This document shows positions 15,525-23,114 of a DNA stretch of 40,814 nt, one piece after another. The notes below the pieces were generated by a model that worked only from the letters and a program-made list of their open reading frames with translations, was not told the DNA's origin and made no database searches. Every line of letters starts with the position of its first letter. The stretch's first letter is position 1. The stretch comes from Solirubrobacterales bacterium (lineage in GTDB: Bacteria; Actinomycetota; Thermoleophilia; Solirubrobacterales; Solirubrobacteraceae), in NCBI GenBank assembly GCA_019244395.1, contig JAFASQ010000277.1, positions 1 through 40,814 of the forward strand, written 5' to 3'. A program made the translations under genes and the position numbers.

Positions 15525-17268
15525 GCGCGGTCCGCTCGAGCATCACCTGCGTCGTGTCGGGGTGGGAGGCCAGATACGTCGCGATGATCCTGAGCTCGTC
15601 GATCTCGTCGGGCGGGACGTGGGCGCCGAGCTCGCCGGCCCGGGCGGCACGGCTGAGCGCCGCCTGGTTGCGCCGCTCGAGAGCTTCGGTGTCTTCTGGC
15701 GCCGGCCCCCAGTCGACCAGCCGGCCGCCGGCGAGCCAGAATGCATCCCCGCGGACCTGATCGACCGGGTGCGCAGCCAGCACGAGCTTCGCCCTGACGT
15801 GCGTCGCCTCGAGTGCGCCGCCCAGGCGCTCGAGGATCAAGGTCAGCCGGCGCAGCCGGCGTCGGAGCCACGCAGCCCGCTCGTAGTGCTGCTTCGCCGC
15901 GGCTTCACGCATCTGGCCGCGCACGTGGGCCAGCAGCCGGTCGCGGCCGTCGGTTTCGCCGAGGAACAGCCGAAGCGCTTCGTCTAGCCGGCGGCGGTAC
16001 AGGTTCGGGTCCAGATCGCCGAGGCAAGGCGAGAGGCAGCGTCCCATCTGGCCGTAGGCCGAAGGATGCTCGCGGAGCTGCAGGCGCCGGCCGCAGTGGC
16101 GCAGCCCGAACAGCGAATCGAGCTGCTCGACCAGTTCGTGCGCGAGCCGGCGGCCCTTGAGGGGCCCGATCGTGACGGCGTGCCCGGCGGCGGGCTCAGA
16201 GGCGACCTCGAGGATCGGGAACGGAATGTCGAGCCGGCAACGGATGTAGCACAGCCGCTCGTCGCGTCTGGTCAGGCGGATGTTGCCGGGCGGTCGGTGG
16301 CGCTTGATCAGCCGGTTCTCGAGCACGAGCGCTCCGAGCTCTGAGTTCGTGCTCTGGTAGTCGACCACGGTGGCCTGCACCGTCCAGTCGGCAGGCACGC
16401 TCGAGGGCGCGAAGTGAGCCCGGGCCCGGCTCCGGATCGAGATGGACTTCCCGACGTAAAGGACGCGGCCGTCGTCGTCACGGAACAGGTAGACGCCGGG
16501 ATCCCTAGGCAGCTCCGCGAAGTCGAGCTCGGGCGGCGGGGTAAGCGCGGCGACGCGCCGCTTGCGCCCGACGGTGCGCCGGCGCCGCCGGCTCGAGATC
16601 GCCACCGCGTCGCCGATCGTCAGCGCGTTCGCACATAACCTCGGGAACAGGGCGCACAGAACGCGCGCACACGTCTCCGCGTCCGCCAGCGCCCGGTGCG
16701 CGGTGTCGACTTCGATCCCCAGAGCGTCGGCGAGGGCGCCGAGCCCGCGGCGCCGTTGCAGGGGCAAGAGCCTTCGCGCCAGCGCGGCGGTGCACAGTAC
16801 CGGCGGGTTCGGCCATTCGAGGCCGATCAGCTCGAAGCCGCGTCGCAGGACCCGGCGATCGAATGGTGCGTTGTGGGCGACCAGCACCCGGCCGTCCAGA
16901 CGCTCGGCCACCGCCGGCAGCACCTCCTCGAGTCCCGGCGCCTCGGCCAGCATCTCCTGCGTGATCCCCGTGAACCGCTGAATGCCCCGTCCGAGTGGCC
17001 GGTTACAGCGCACCAATGACGACCATCGGTCGTGAAGCTCGCCCCCGCCCACGAGCACAGCGCCCACCTCGGTGAGCTCGCAGGCCTCACCGCCGAGGCC
17101 GTTCGTCTCGGTGTCGACGACGAGGAACTCCGCGCTGGCGATCGCGTGCTCGAGCAGCGTCACCACCTGCGTGATACGCGCCGCCCCGGACGTTACGCAA
17201 AGAGGATTGCAGACGGTTTGGACGTATTCGTCTTCGACGACCGGTCCGCTGGGTAGGATCGGCGGCAC
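15502..17268 (-). CDS. DEDDh exonuclease / GIY-YIG (UvrC-Cho-like) hybrid nuclease
   Basis: Fusion of a DnaQ-type 3'-5' exonuclease with the N-terminal nuclease half of UvrC, as in mycobacterial Rv2191; presumed DNA-repair role. Residues 47-210 carry ExoI D52/E54 (VDTETNG), ExoII HNAPFD (132-137) and ExoIII H191...D196. Residues 255-285 are the GIY-YIG core (PGVYLFRDD, YVGKS). Residues 385-415 match the UvrC cysteine region, with C392, C411 and C415 present but the RPC cysteine apparently missing. A UVR-like helix follows at about 450-480; the UvrC RNase H and HhH domains are absent. The true start may be a GTG near 17163 (V35/V36), which would leave a divergent promoter space. Confidence 0.88.
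   Translation of the reverse strand: MPPILPSGPVVEDEYVQTVCNPLCVTSGAARITQVVTLLEHAIASAEFLVVDTETNGLGGEACELTEVGAVLVGGGELHDRWSSLVRCNRPLGRGIQRFTGITQEMLAEAPGLEEVLPAVAERLDGRVLVAHNAPFDRRVLRRGFELIGLEWPNPPVLCTAALARRLLPLQRRRGLGALADALGIEVDTAHRALADAETCARVLCALFPRLCANALTIGDAVAISSRRRRRTVGRKRRVAALTPPPELDFAELPRDPGVYLFRDDDGRVLYVGKSISIRSRARAHFAPSSVPADWTVQATVVDYQSTNSELGALVLENRLIKRHRPPGNIRLTRRDERLCYIRCRLDIPFPILEVASEPAAGHAVTIGPLKGRRLAHELVEQLDSLFGLRHCGRRLQLREHPSAYGQMGRCLSPCLGDLDPNLYRRRLDEALRLFLGETDGRDRLLAHVRGQMREAAAKQHYERAAWLRRRLRRLTLILERLGGALEATHVRAKLVLAAHPVDQVRGDAFWLAGGRLVDWGPAPEDTEALERRNQAALSRAARAGELGAHVPPDEIDELRIIATYLASHPDTTQVMLERTALSETAVL
17254..17259 (+). promoter_or_regulatory. Candidate -10 element for the 67-aa protein gene
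   Basis: TAGGAT, 29 nt before the ATG at 17289. With a start about 7 nt downstream it would give a short leader that contains the perfect Shine-Dalgarno at 17278-17287. It would lie inside the nuclease gene if that gene starts at 17268. Confidence 0.35.
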
Positions 17269-17277
17269 ATCCTCGGG

Positions 17278-17287
17278 AAGGAGGTGA
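17278..17287 (+). promoter_or_regulatory. Perfect Shine-Dalgarno
   Basis: AAGGAGGTGA is a full 10-base complement of the 16S rRNA 3' end and is followed one base later by the ATG at 17289. Such a perfect site is unusual in this window, where most starts have a weak site or none. Confidence 0.7.
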
Positions 17288-17288
17288 A

Positions 17289-17492
17289 ATGACCACTACC
17301 GCCCCTGACCTCGACAAGCTCAGAGAGCTCGACGAGGGGACCCGCCGGGCCTGGACGGCCTACAACGAGCGGCTCCGTGACCTCGCCGGCGAGGAGTACG
17401 AGCGTGTCGAGAGCGATTCGTGGTCCGAGCTTCAGCGTGAACTACGGCGTCTGGAACGCCGGCGGGCGTCGCTAACGCAGAACTCGACCTGA
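17289..17492 (+). CDS. Small charged helical protein, 67 aa
   Basis: Not recognised. The 67-residue protein is rich in Glu, Arg and Leu (LRELDEGTRRAWTAYNERLRDLAGEEYERVE... then LQRELRRLERRRASL), predicted to be almost entirely helical, probably a short coiled coil or helical hairpin. There is no cysteine or metal motif. It is real with good confidence because of the perfect Shine-Dalgarno and the sharp stop of coding bias at 17492. It is divergent from the hybrid nuclease gene. A high translation level is inferred; its role is unknown. Confidence 0.7.
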   Translation: MTTTAPDLDKLRELDEGTRRAWTAYNERLRDLAGEEYERVESDSWSELQRELRRLERRRASLTQNST

Positions 17493-17764
17493 ATCCCGTC
17501 CGCACCCGCAGCGCCGCCCCAGGCGGGTCGAGCCGCTGCGCGCTCCTCGTCCGGGCCAGCGCGGTGGACGCTCTCCGCGCCCGGAGCCGGCCGCCACAGC
17601 GACTGGCACGCGCGTCGATACTCTCCCCCGCGCGATACGTTGAATCGATCGGTGTTGAGTTCGTGCCGGCGGGTATTACTCTCGAGTAGGTTCGCCCGCG
17701 GGACCGGGAGTCGAGGCGATTGGGCGTCATCGCAGCCCGTGTTGGAGAGGAGGGGGGCCCGAGG
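17493..17764. other. Non-coding gap
   Basis: 272 bp between the 67-aa gene and the lipoprotein gene. I see no convincing gene, tRNA or repeat. The first half is GC-rich and featureless; the second half is locally AT-richer (17636-17690) and probably holds the promoter for the lipoprotein gene, but I cannot place -35/-10 boxes confidently. Confidence 0.5.
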
Positions 17765-18199
17765 ATGTGCAGGTGGACGATCGGGATGCTGGCCGTGAGC
17801 GCTCTGGCTGTCTCAGGCTGCGGGTCGACCTCCAAAGGCGCCACCGCGCCCCGCCCGCCGTCGCCGGTCAACCTGACCGTCTACATCGACGACAGTCGCG
17901 TGTCGGTCTCGCCGACCGCGGTCGGCGCCGGCCCCGTCGCGTTCATCATCACCAACCAGGCGAGCCAGGCCCAGTCGCTCGCGGTCCTGCCCGCCGGTGG
18001 CGCGGCGGGACAGCCACTCGTGACCACCGGCCCGATCAACCCCCAGGCGACGGCACAGGTCACCGTCGATTTCAGCTCCCCCGGCCGCTACTCGCTCTCG
18101 ACGGGCGGCGACGGCGGGCCGGGCTCGACGATCCGCGCCGCCTCGATCCGCATCGGCAAGCCACGCGCGAGCAGCGACCACCAGCTCCTCCAGCCGTAG
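17765..18199 (+). CDS. Small secreted lipoprotein, cupredoxin-like fold
   Basis: 144-aa predicted lipoprotein. The signal peptide MCRWTIGMLAVSALAVSGC ends in a lipobox with Cys19. The mature part is a single beta-rich domain (VNLTVYIDDSRVSVSPTAVGAGPVAFIITNQASQAQSLAVLP), reminiscent of cupredoxin-like or DUF-type beta-sandwich proteins in which a PVAFIITN strand is typical. There are no His/Cys/Met copper ligands, so copper binding is unlikely. The ATG at 17765 is preferred over a GTG at 17720 because it begins the signal peptide and follows a GGAGAGGAGG stretch. Function unknown. Confidence 0.72.
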   Translation: MCRWTIGMLAVSALAVSGCGSTSKGATAPRPPSPVNLTVYIDDSRVSVSPTAVGAGPVAFIITNQASQAQSLAVLPAGGAAGQPLVTTGPINPQATAQVTVDFSSPGRYSLSTGGDGGPGSTIRAASIRIGKPRASSDHQLLQP

Positions 18200-18220
18200 C
18201 GGCAAACCCTCGCGAAAGCA

Positions 18221-18267
18221 AGCCTGGTCGAAATCCGGACAAATAGCGGACGTTTGTCGACCAGGCT
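18221..18267. terminator. Long inverted repeat after the lipoprotein gene
   Basis: AGCCTGGTCGA (18221-18231) and TCGACCAGGCT (18257-18267) are perfect 11-bp inverted repeats with a 25-nt loop that contains a weaker TCCG/CGGA pairing. It is placed 22 bp after the stop codon and 55 bp before marR. There is no T-tract. It may be a terminator or a regulatory element of the marR-efflux operon. Confidence 0.5.
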
Positions 18268-18312
18268 CATCGACTTCCGTCCGACCACACATCTGCTTGC
18301 TTTTGTGCAATA

Positions 18313-18328
18313 CTTGCATGCGTGCAAG
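18313..18328. promoter_or_regulatory. Candidate MarR operator
   Basis: CTTGCA-TGCG-TGCAAG, 6-bp arms around 4 bp, overlaps the GTG start codon of the marR-like gene (18322-18324). Size and position fit autoregulation by a dimeric winged-helix repressor. Confidence 0.5.
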
Positions 18329-18858
18329 CAACTAACGTCCGAACGACCCCCATCGACGTGGATGGCGTCCCCGCGGCGACCGACATAGCCGCCCCGGAGG
18401 AAGCCACCCAGGCCGATCTCGCCGGCGACCTCTACGCGCTCGTCGTCTTCCTACACAAGAACTGCAACTCGGACTTGTTCGAGGCGATCGGCGCCCTCGA
18501 GCTGACGCTGACCCAGATCAAGCTGCTGCACCATCTCGAGTCACAGCCCCGTGAACTGACGCTCAAGCAGGCGGCTGAGCTCGTGCACGTGTCGCTGCCG
18601 GCGGCCAGCCGCCTGGTTGACGACCTCGTACGCCGCGGATTCGCACAGCGGCGAGAGGACGAGGAAGATCGCCGGATGAAGCGCGTCTGCCTCACCGCCG
18701 CCGGCCGCACGGTGAGCCGCCGCCTGAACGCCGCCCGGCTGAGCGGGCTGAGGCAGTTCACCCAGACCTTGAGCGCGGACGAGCGGGTCTCGCTCGCGCA
18801 GGCGCTGAATCAACTACTCAGGCGAGGCGAAGTGGCCGCCTGCCGCCCCGAGCTATGA
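18322..18858 (+). CDS. MarR-family transcriptional regulator
   Basis: Winged-helix repressor, 178 aa, probably controlling the efflux gene that overlaps it. After a 33-residue low-complexity N-terminus come the MarR helices: LTLTQIKLLHHLE, LTLKQAAELVHVSLPAASRLVDDLVRRG (recognition helix, about 85-112) and the wing RREDEEDRRMKRVCLT. The start is GTG at 18322. The ATG at 18319 is out of frame and no Shine-Dalgarno is visible, so a leaderless message or a later start is possible. The gene ends with ATGA, overlapping the MFS start by 4 bp. Ligand unknown. Confidence 0.88.
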   Translation: MQATNVRTTPIDVDGVPAATDIAAPEEATQADLAGDLYALVVFLHKNCNSDLFEAIGALELTLTQIKLLHHLESQPRELTLKQAAELVHVSLPAASRLVDDLVRRGFAQRREDEEDRRMKRVCLTAAGRTVSRRLNAARLSGLRQFTQTLSADERVSLAQALNQLLRRGEVAACRPEL

Positions 18859-20444
18859 CCGAACGCATCCTCGCGCACCGACACCGCCTGATCACCGACG
18901 AGAACAGCCGCTGGTGGACCTTGGCGGCCATGTGCTTCGCGCTGTTCATGCTGATGCTGGACAACACGGTGGTGAACGTTGCGCTGCCGTCGATCCAGCG
19001 CGACCTGCACGCTTCGCTCGCCTCGCTCGAGTGGACGGTCAACGCCTACACGCTGACCCTGGCCGTGCTCCTGGTGACGGGCGGACGGCTCGGCGACATC
19101 TTCGGCCGGCGGCGGATGTTCCTGTTCGGCGTGGTCGTGTTCGGACTGTCGAGCCTGGCGATCGGGTTCGCGCCCAGCGACGGCTTCCTCGTCGCCTTCC
19201 GGGCGGTTCAGGGTGTCGGCGCGGCGTTCATGATGCCGGCCACGCTGTCGATCATCACCCAGGCCTTTCCACCCGAGCAGCGCGGCACGGCGATCGGCAC
19301 GTGGGCTGGAGTCAGCGCGCTTGCGCTCGCCATCGGACCGGTGGTGGGCGGCTTTCTGACCGAGTACGTCAGCTGGCGCGCGATCTTCTTCATCAACCCG
19401 CCGATCGCGGTCGTCGCGGTCGCCATGACGCTGTTCGCCACGCGCGAGTCGCGCGATGAGACCGTGGACAACACCGTCGACTATGCCGGGATCGCGAGCA
19501 TCACGATTGGGCTGACCGCGCTCGTGCTCGCGCTGGTCGAGGCCAACAGCTGGGGCTGGGGATCGGTACGCGTGATCTCCCTGCTGGTCACGGCGGCAAT
19601 CGGGCTGACCGCGTTCGTGCTGATCGAACGGCGGGTCACGGCCCCGATGGTCAACATCGCCTTCTTCAAATCGCGGACCTTTCTCGGAGCCAACCTGGTC
19701 GCGTTCCTGATCTCGTTCGCGATGTTCGCGCAGTTCTTCTTCTTGACGCTCTACATGCAGAACATCCTGCACTACTCGCCCCTCCAGACCGGGATCCGCT
19801 TCCTGCCCTCGACGATCGTGATCATCATCATGGGCCCGCTCGCGGGTCGTCTGACCGACAAGGTTGGCTCGCGCCCGCTGATGACACTCGGGCTGGTGGT
19901 CGTCGCGAGCGCGCTGGCCATCCAGTCGCGGCTGACTATCCACAGCGGTTATGGGCTGCTCCTGCCCGGCTTCGTGCTCATGGGTCTCGGAATGGGGCTC
20001 GTCATGTCCCCGATGAGCACCGCGGCGATGAACGCGGTCGACCGCACCAAGGCCGGCGCGGCCTCGGGCCTTCTGTCGATGATCCGCATGGTCGGGAGCA
20101 CGTTCGGAGTCGCCGTCATGGGCGCGCTGGTCGCGACGATCGGGCGCTCGAAAATCGACTCGGGCCTCCCCCATGTCGCCGCATCGACTCGCGCAAAGAT
20201 CGCCGACGCCCTCGGGAGTGGCGGCTCGCTCAGCGGCCACCATGCGCCGGCGCAGATCGTCTCCGTCGCCCGCGAAGCTTTCGTTTCGGCGCTCGCCACT
20301 GGGCTGACCGTCAGCGCCGCGGCGACGCTGCTCGGCGCGGTCGTGGCCTGGAAACTGATCGCCCCGCGGATCAGGCAGCCGGCCCCGGCCGCCGCCCCCG
20401 CCCGCGAGGACGAGGACGCGACCACAGAAGCCACCCTCGTCTGA
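18855..20444 (+). CDS. DHA2-type MFS drug efflux transporter (EmrB/QacA family)
   Basis: Fourteen-helix proton-driven multidrug exporter of 529 aa. It contains the family motifs LDNTVVNVALPSIQRDL in TM1, the motif-A-like LGDIFGRRRMFLFG loop, motif C in TM5 (AIGPVVGGFL) and a second motif-A-like GRLTDKVGSRPLM in the C-terminal half. The C-terminal tail is Ala/Pro/Glu-rich. The start overlaps marR (ATGA), so expression is probably derepressed by a MarR ligand. Substrate unknown. Confidence 0.92.
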   Translation: MTERILAHRHRLITDENSRWWTLAAMCFALFMLMLDNTVVNVALPSIQRDLHASLASLEWTVNAYTLTLAVLLVTGGRLGDIFGRRRMFLFGVVVFGLSSLAIGFAPSDGFLVAFRAVQGVGAAFMMPATLSIITQAFPPEQRGTAIGTWAGVSALALAIGPVVGGFLTEYVSWRAIFFINPPIAVVAVAMTLFATRESRDETVDNTVDYAGIASITIGLTALVLALVEANSWGWGSVRVISLLVTAAIGLTAFVLIERRVTAPMVNIAFFKSRTFLGANLVAFLISFAMFAQFFFLTLYMQNILHYSPLQTGIRFLPSTIVIIIMGPLAGRLTDKVGSRPLMTLGLVVVASALAIQSRLTIHSGYGLLLPGFVLMGLGMGLVMSPMSTAAMNAVDRTKAGAASGLLSMIRMVGSTFGVAVMGALVATIGRSKIDSGLPHVAASTRAKIADALGSGGSLSGHHAPAQIVSVAREAFVSALATGLTVSAAATLLGAVVAWKLIAPRIRQPAPAAAPAREDEDATTEATLV

Positions 20445-20478
20445 GCACCGCCACTCCTCGAGCTACACCCGAGTAGCA

Positions 20479-20488
20479 TCCGGCCGGA
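20479..20488. other. Palindrome in the MFS-ccr gap
   Basis: TCCGGCCGGA, a 10-bp perfect palindrome followed by another TCCGGA at 20491-20496, in the 79-bp gap upstream of ccr. It could be an operator for ccr or a weak terminator of the efflux operon; the sequence does not decide. Confidence 0.3.
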
Positions 20489-20523
20489 CCTCCGGACCCG
20501 ACAGCAAGGAAGGTGCAGCACGA

Positions 20524-21774
20524 GTGGCCGTTGACTCAAGCCAAGTCGCACACGTCGAGACCGAGCCCGGCGAGCTCCCGCGGACGATGGCCGCCTGGGT
20601 GATCCGCGAGGAGCGCCAAGGCGAGCCGACCGACGCCTTCCAGATCGAGGAGATCGAGGTACCGGAGCCCGGGGCGTTCGAGGTAATCGTGCGCGTGATG
20701 GCCGCCGGCGTGAACTTCAACAACGTGTGGGCGGCGCTCGGCGAGCCGGTTTCGGTGTTCCGCTACCACCCCGACGAGAACCACCACATCGGCGGCTCGG
20801 ACGCCTCCGGCGTCGTCTGGAAGGTGGGGCCGGGCGTGACTCGCTGGAAGCCCGGCGACGAGGTCGTGATCCACTGCAACCAGGCGTCCTACGAGGATCC
20901 CGAGGTTCACGGTCTCGACCCGCTCGCCGCCCCTTCGCAGCGGATCTGGGGCTACGAGACGAGCTGGGGCTCGTTCGCCCAGTTCTGCAAGGTCCAGGCC
21001 CAGCAGCTGCTGCCGAAGCCCGCGCATCTGGCCTGGGAGGAGGCCGCGGCTTACGGACTGACCTACTTCACCGCGTACCGCATGCTGATCGACCGGTGCC
21101 GCCTTCAGGCCGGGCACCGGGTGCTGATCTGGGGGGCGGCGGGCGGGCTCGGCGTGTTCGCCACCCAGCTGTGCGCGCTGACCGGCGCGGACGCCGTTGG
21201 CGTCGTGTCCAGCGAGGAGAAGGGCCAGCTGATCAGGCAGCTGGGAGCGGTCGACTACATCAACCGCTCGGAGTTCGCCGGCATGATGCGCCGCGGCGAC
21301 GAGAGCGTCGACGAGGAGCGCGCCCGCTTCAAGGAGTCCCGGCGGTTCTGCAAGGCGGTCGAGGCGATCCTGGGCGAACCGCCGGACATCGTGTTCGAGC
21401 ACGTCGGCAAGGCCACCTTCCCCACTTCGGTGCTGGTGGTCAGGCCGTTCGGCAAAGTGGTGATCTGCGGCGCGACCTCGGGCTATCAGCTCGACTTCGA
21501 CGTCCGCTACCTGTGGATGCGCCAGAAGGAGATCGTCGGCTCACACTTCGCCAACGCGTGGGAGGCGACCAAAGCCAACCAGTTGATCGAGGAGTCCAAG
21601 GTGCGCCCGGTGCTGTGGCAGACGATGGGCTTCGAGAAGGTGGGCGAGGCGCACCAGCTCCTGCGTGACAACCTGCACCTGGGAAAGATCGCCATCCTGG
21701 TCGGCGCCACCGAGGAGGGCCAAGGCAAGACAGCCGAGGGTCCCGGCGCGATCCGAGCCGAGGTGGGCGCCTGA
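20524..21774 (+). CDS. ccr: Crotonyl-CoA carboxylase/reductase (Ccr)
   Basis: NADPH-dependent reductive carboxylation of crotonyl-CoA to (2S)-ethylmalonyl-CoA, the signature step of the ethylmalonyl-CoA pathway; also supplies extender units to some polyketide synthases. It is a 416-aa zinc-less MDR protein with NADPH motif GAAGGLG (204-210). The CO2-pocket positions described for Kitasatospora Ccr have equivalents here: Asn66 (NFNNVW), Tyr144-Glu145 (WGYET, where Kitasatospora has Phe-Glu) and His341 (GSHFAN). The GSDASGVVWKVG and RYLWMRQKEI blocks are typical of Ccr rather than of quinone reductases. The start is GTG at 20524, behind AAGGAAGG. It shares a TGATG stop/start with the following unknown gene. 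Confidence 0.93.
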   Translation: MAVDSSQVAHVETEPGELPRTMAAWVIREERQGEPTDAFQIEEIEVPEPGAFEVIVRVMAAGVNFNNVWAALGEPVSVFRYHPDENHHIGGSDASGVVWKVGPGVTRWKPGDEVVIHCNQASYEDPEVHGLDPLAAPSQRIWGYETSWGSFAQFCKVQAQQLLPKPAHLAWEEAAAYGLTYFTAYRMLIDRCRLQAGHRVLIWGAAGGLGVFATQLCALTGADAVGVVSSEEKGQLIRQLGAVDYINRSEFAGMMRRGDESVDEERARFKESRRFCKAVEAILGEPPDIVFEHVGKATFPTSVLVVRPFGKVVICGATSGYQLDFDVRYLWMRQKEIVGSHFANAWEATKANQLIEESKVRPVLWQTMGFEKVGEAHQLLRDNLHLGKIAILVGATEEGQGKTAEGPGAIRAEVGA

Positions 21775-22142
21775 TGGCCGGTGTGGTCCACATCGACTGG
21801 TACTCCACGGTCCTGCGCCAGGAGCAGTTCGCCATCGAGGTCGCCTACGTGGCCCCGCTCGCGCTGCGCTACGGCGCGACCCAGTACGCAGTCCACCGAT
21901 CACGCGACGACCGCTACAAGATCATGCAGATGGCCTGGTTTGAGACCAAGCAGGACTGGTACCGGTACTGGGACGGAATCGAGATGATCGAGTTCCGCCG
22001 CCGGAACCTCGGCCATTACCAGATCCCGATCACCTACGTGTGGTACGACGAGCTGGTGGCGGGCGCGCTCGGTCCCGAGGTCCAGGCGGAGCCCGAGCCG
22101 GAGCCGGAGCCCACAGCGCCGGCGCCGCCGGCAATCGCTTGA
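21774..22142 (+). CDS. Unknown 122-aa protein coupled to ccr
   Basis: Not recognised. The first 95 residues form a compact aromatic-rich domain (MAGVVHIDWYSTVLRQEQFAIEV... then MQMAWFETKQDWYRYW, ending ITYVWYDELV) whose strand/helix rhythm could be a dimeric alpha-beta barrel; this is a guess. The C-terminal 25 residues are EPEPEPEP/Ala-Pro repeats, encoded by a stretch that runs into a 26-bp tandem repeat. The ATG overlaps the ccr stop by one base (TGATG), which strongly implies co-translation and a linked job. It does not resemble ethylmalonyl-CoA epimerase (VOC family) or any acyl-CoA enzyme I know. Confidence 0.75.
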   Translation: MAGVVHIDWYSTVLRQEQFAIEVAYVAPLALRYGATQYAVHRSRDDRYKIMQMAWFETKQDWYRYWDGIEMIEFRRRNLGHYQIPITYVWYDELVAGALGPEVQAEPEPEPEPTAPAPPAIA

Positions 22143-22178
22143 AACCGGCGCCGCCGGCAGTCGCTTGAAACCGACGCC
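22119..22178 (+). repeat. 26-bp tandem repeat, 2.3 copies, across a stop codon
   Basis: Copies at 22119-22144 and 22145-22170 differ at one base (A/G), and a third partial copy runs from 22171 to 22178. The unit reads CCGGCGCCGCCGGCaaTCGC followed by TTGAAA. The stop codon of the 122-aa gene (22140-22142) lies inside the first copy. It contains GGCGCC and CCGGCG palindromes, so a folded mRNA end is likely. Confidence 0.75.
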
Positions 22179-22196
22179 AATCCGCGCGCGACCTCC

Positions 22197-22202
22197 TATC
22201 CT
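22197..22202 (+). promoter_or_regulatory. Candidate -10 element for the desaturase gene
   Basis: TATCCT, 8 nt before the GTG at 22211. No Shine-Dalgarno lies between, consistent with a leaderless message. No -35 is evident. Confidence 0.45.
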
Positions 22203-22210
22203 TCGCGCCC

Positions 22211-23107
22211 GTGAGTCGTCCACACAAGATCGCCAACCTGATCGGCGTGCCGCTGCCCATGGTGGGGCTGGTCGTCGCGATCGTGGTGCTGTGGGACCGC
22301 GCGATCGGGCCCCTCGAGCTGGCCTTGCTGATCGGCCTGTACCTGCTGACCGCGCTCGGGGTGACACTCGGCTACCACCGCATGTTCACCCACCGCGCGT
22401 TTGAGTCGAGTCGAGCCTTCCGCGCGATCATGGCCATTCTCGGTTCAATGGCGGTGCAGGGGTCGGTCATAACCTGGGTGGCGGACCACCGCAAACACCA
22501 CACGTTCACCGACCAGGCGGGCGATCCGCATTCGCCGCACCTGGCTGGCCCGGGGTTCTGGGGCGCTGTCAAAGGCCTGTGGCACGCGCACGTAGGGTGG
22601 CTGTTCGAAAGCGTCGGCACTGCCGAGCGCGAGCGCTTCGCCGCCGATCTGCTCAAGGACCGCGTACTCCGTGTAATCGACCGACTGTTCGCCCTCTGGG
22701 TGGGGCTGAGCTTCGCGATCCCGTTCGCGGCGGGATGGCTTCTGGGAGGCGGCCTCGGCGCGGCGCTCACCGCTCTGCTCTGGGGCGGCTTCGTCCGGGT
22801 GTTCCTGCTCCATCACGTCACCTGGTCGATCAACTCGGTGTGCCACTTCTTCGGGCGTAGGCGATTCAACATCGAAGACGAATCGCGCAACGTGTTCTGG
22901 CTGGCGCCGCTGTCCATGGGCGAGGCCTGGCATCACAACCACCATGCCTTCCCGACCTCCGCCTTCCACGGCCTGAGCCCACTCGAGCGCGTGGCGGACC
23001 CCACTGGCCTGCTCATCGCCTTGCTCGAGAAACTGGGGATCGTCTGGAACGTGGTCAGAGTCAGCCCCGAACGCCAGCGAGCCAAAGCGCTTCCCCGGCG
23101 CGCGTGA
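22211..23107 (+). CDS. Membrane fatty-acid (acyl-CoA/lipid) desaturase
   Basis: Integral-membrane di-iron desaturase of the stearoyl-CoA desaturase family, 298 aa, introducing a cis double bond (typically delta-9) into acyl chains. The three histidine boxes are complete: HRMFTH (about residues 57-62), DHRKHH (about 91-96) and HHNHH (about 238-242). Hydrophobic segments flank them, and LGYHRMFTHRAF plus GEAWHHNHHAFP are diagnostic. The start is GTG at 22211. It lies after ccr and the 122-aa gene on the same strand but with its own -10-like hexamer, so co-regulation with them is uncertain. No fused cytochrome b5 domain; the electron donor must be separate. Confidence 0.92.
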   Translation: MSRPHKIANLIGVPLPMVGLVVAIVVLWDRAIGPLELALLIGLYLLTALGVTLGYHRMFTHRAFESSRAFRAIMAILGSMAVQGSVITWVADHRKHHTFTDQAGDPHSPHLAGPGFWGAVKGLWHAHVGWLFESVGTAERERFAADLLKDRVLRVIDRLFALWVGLSFAIPFAAGWLLGGGLGAALTALLWGGFVRVFLLHHVTWSINSVCHFFGRRRFNIEDESRNVFWLAPLSMGEAWHHNHHAFPTSAFHGLSPLERVADPTGLLIALLEKLGIVWNVVRVSPERQRAKALPRRA

Positions 23108-23114
23108 TCGGAGC

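Noticed and set aside
17320-17871. Minus-strand frame across the 17493-17764 gap
   Set aside because: It overlaps two real plus-strand genes, is Arg/Ser/Thr-rich and has no ribosome binding site; it does not fill the gap convincingly.
18810-20243. Long minus-strand reading frame (477 codons) opposite the MFS gene
   Set aside because: Its product is Arg/Gln/His/Asp-rich with no fold, as expected from the antisense frame of a GC-rich gene; the plus-strand MFS protein is unmistakable.
21774-22142. The 122-aa gene as ethylmalonyl/methylmalonyl-CoA epimerase
   Set aside because: It lacks the VOC-family start (HVAIAV-type strand) and the metal-binding His/Glu pattern.
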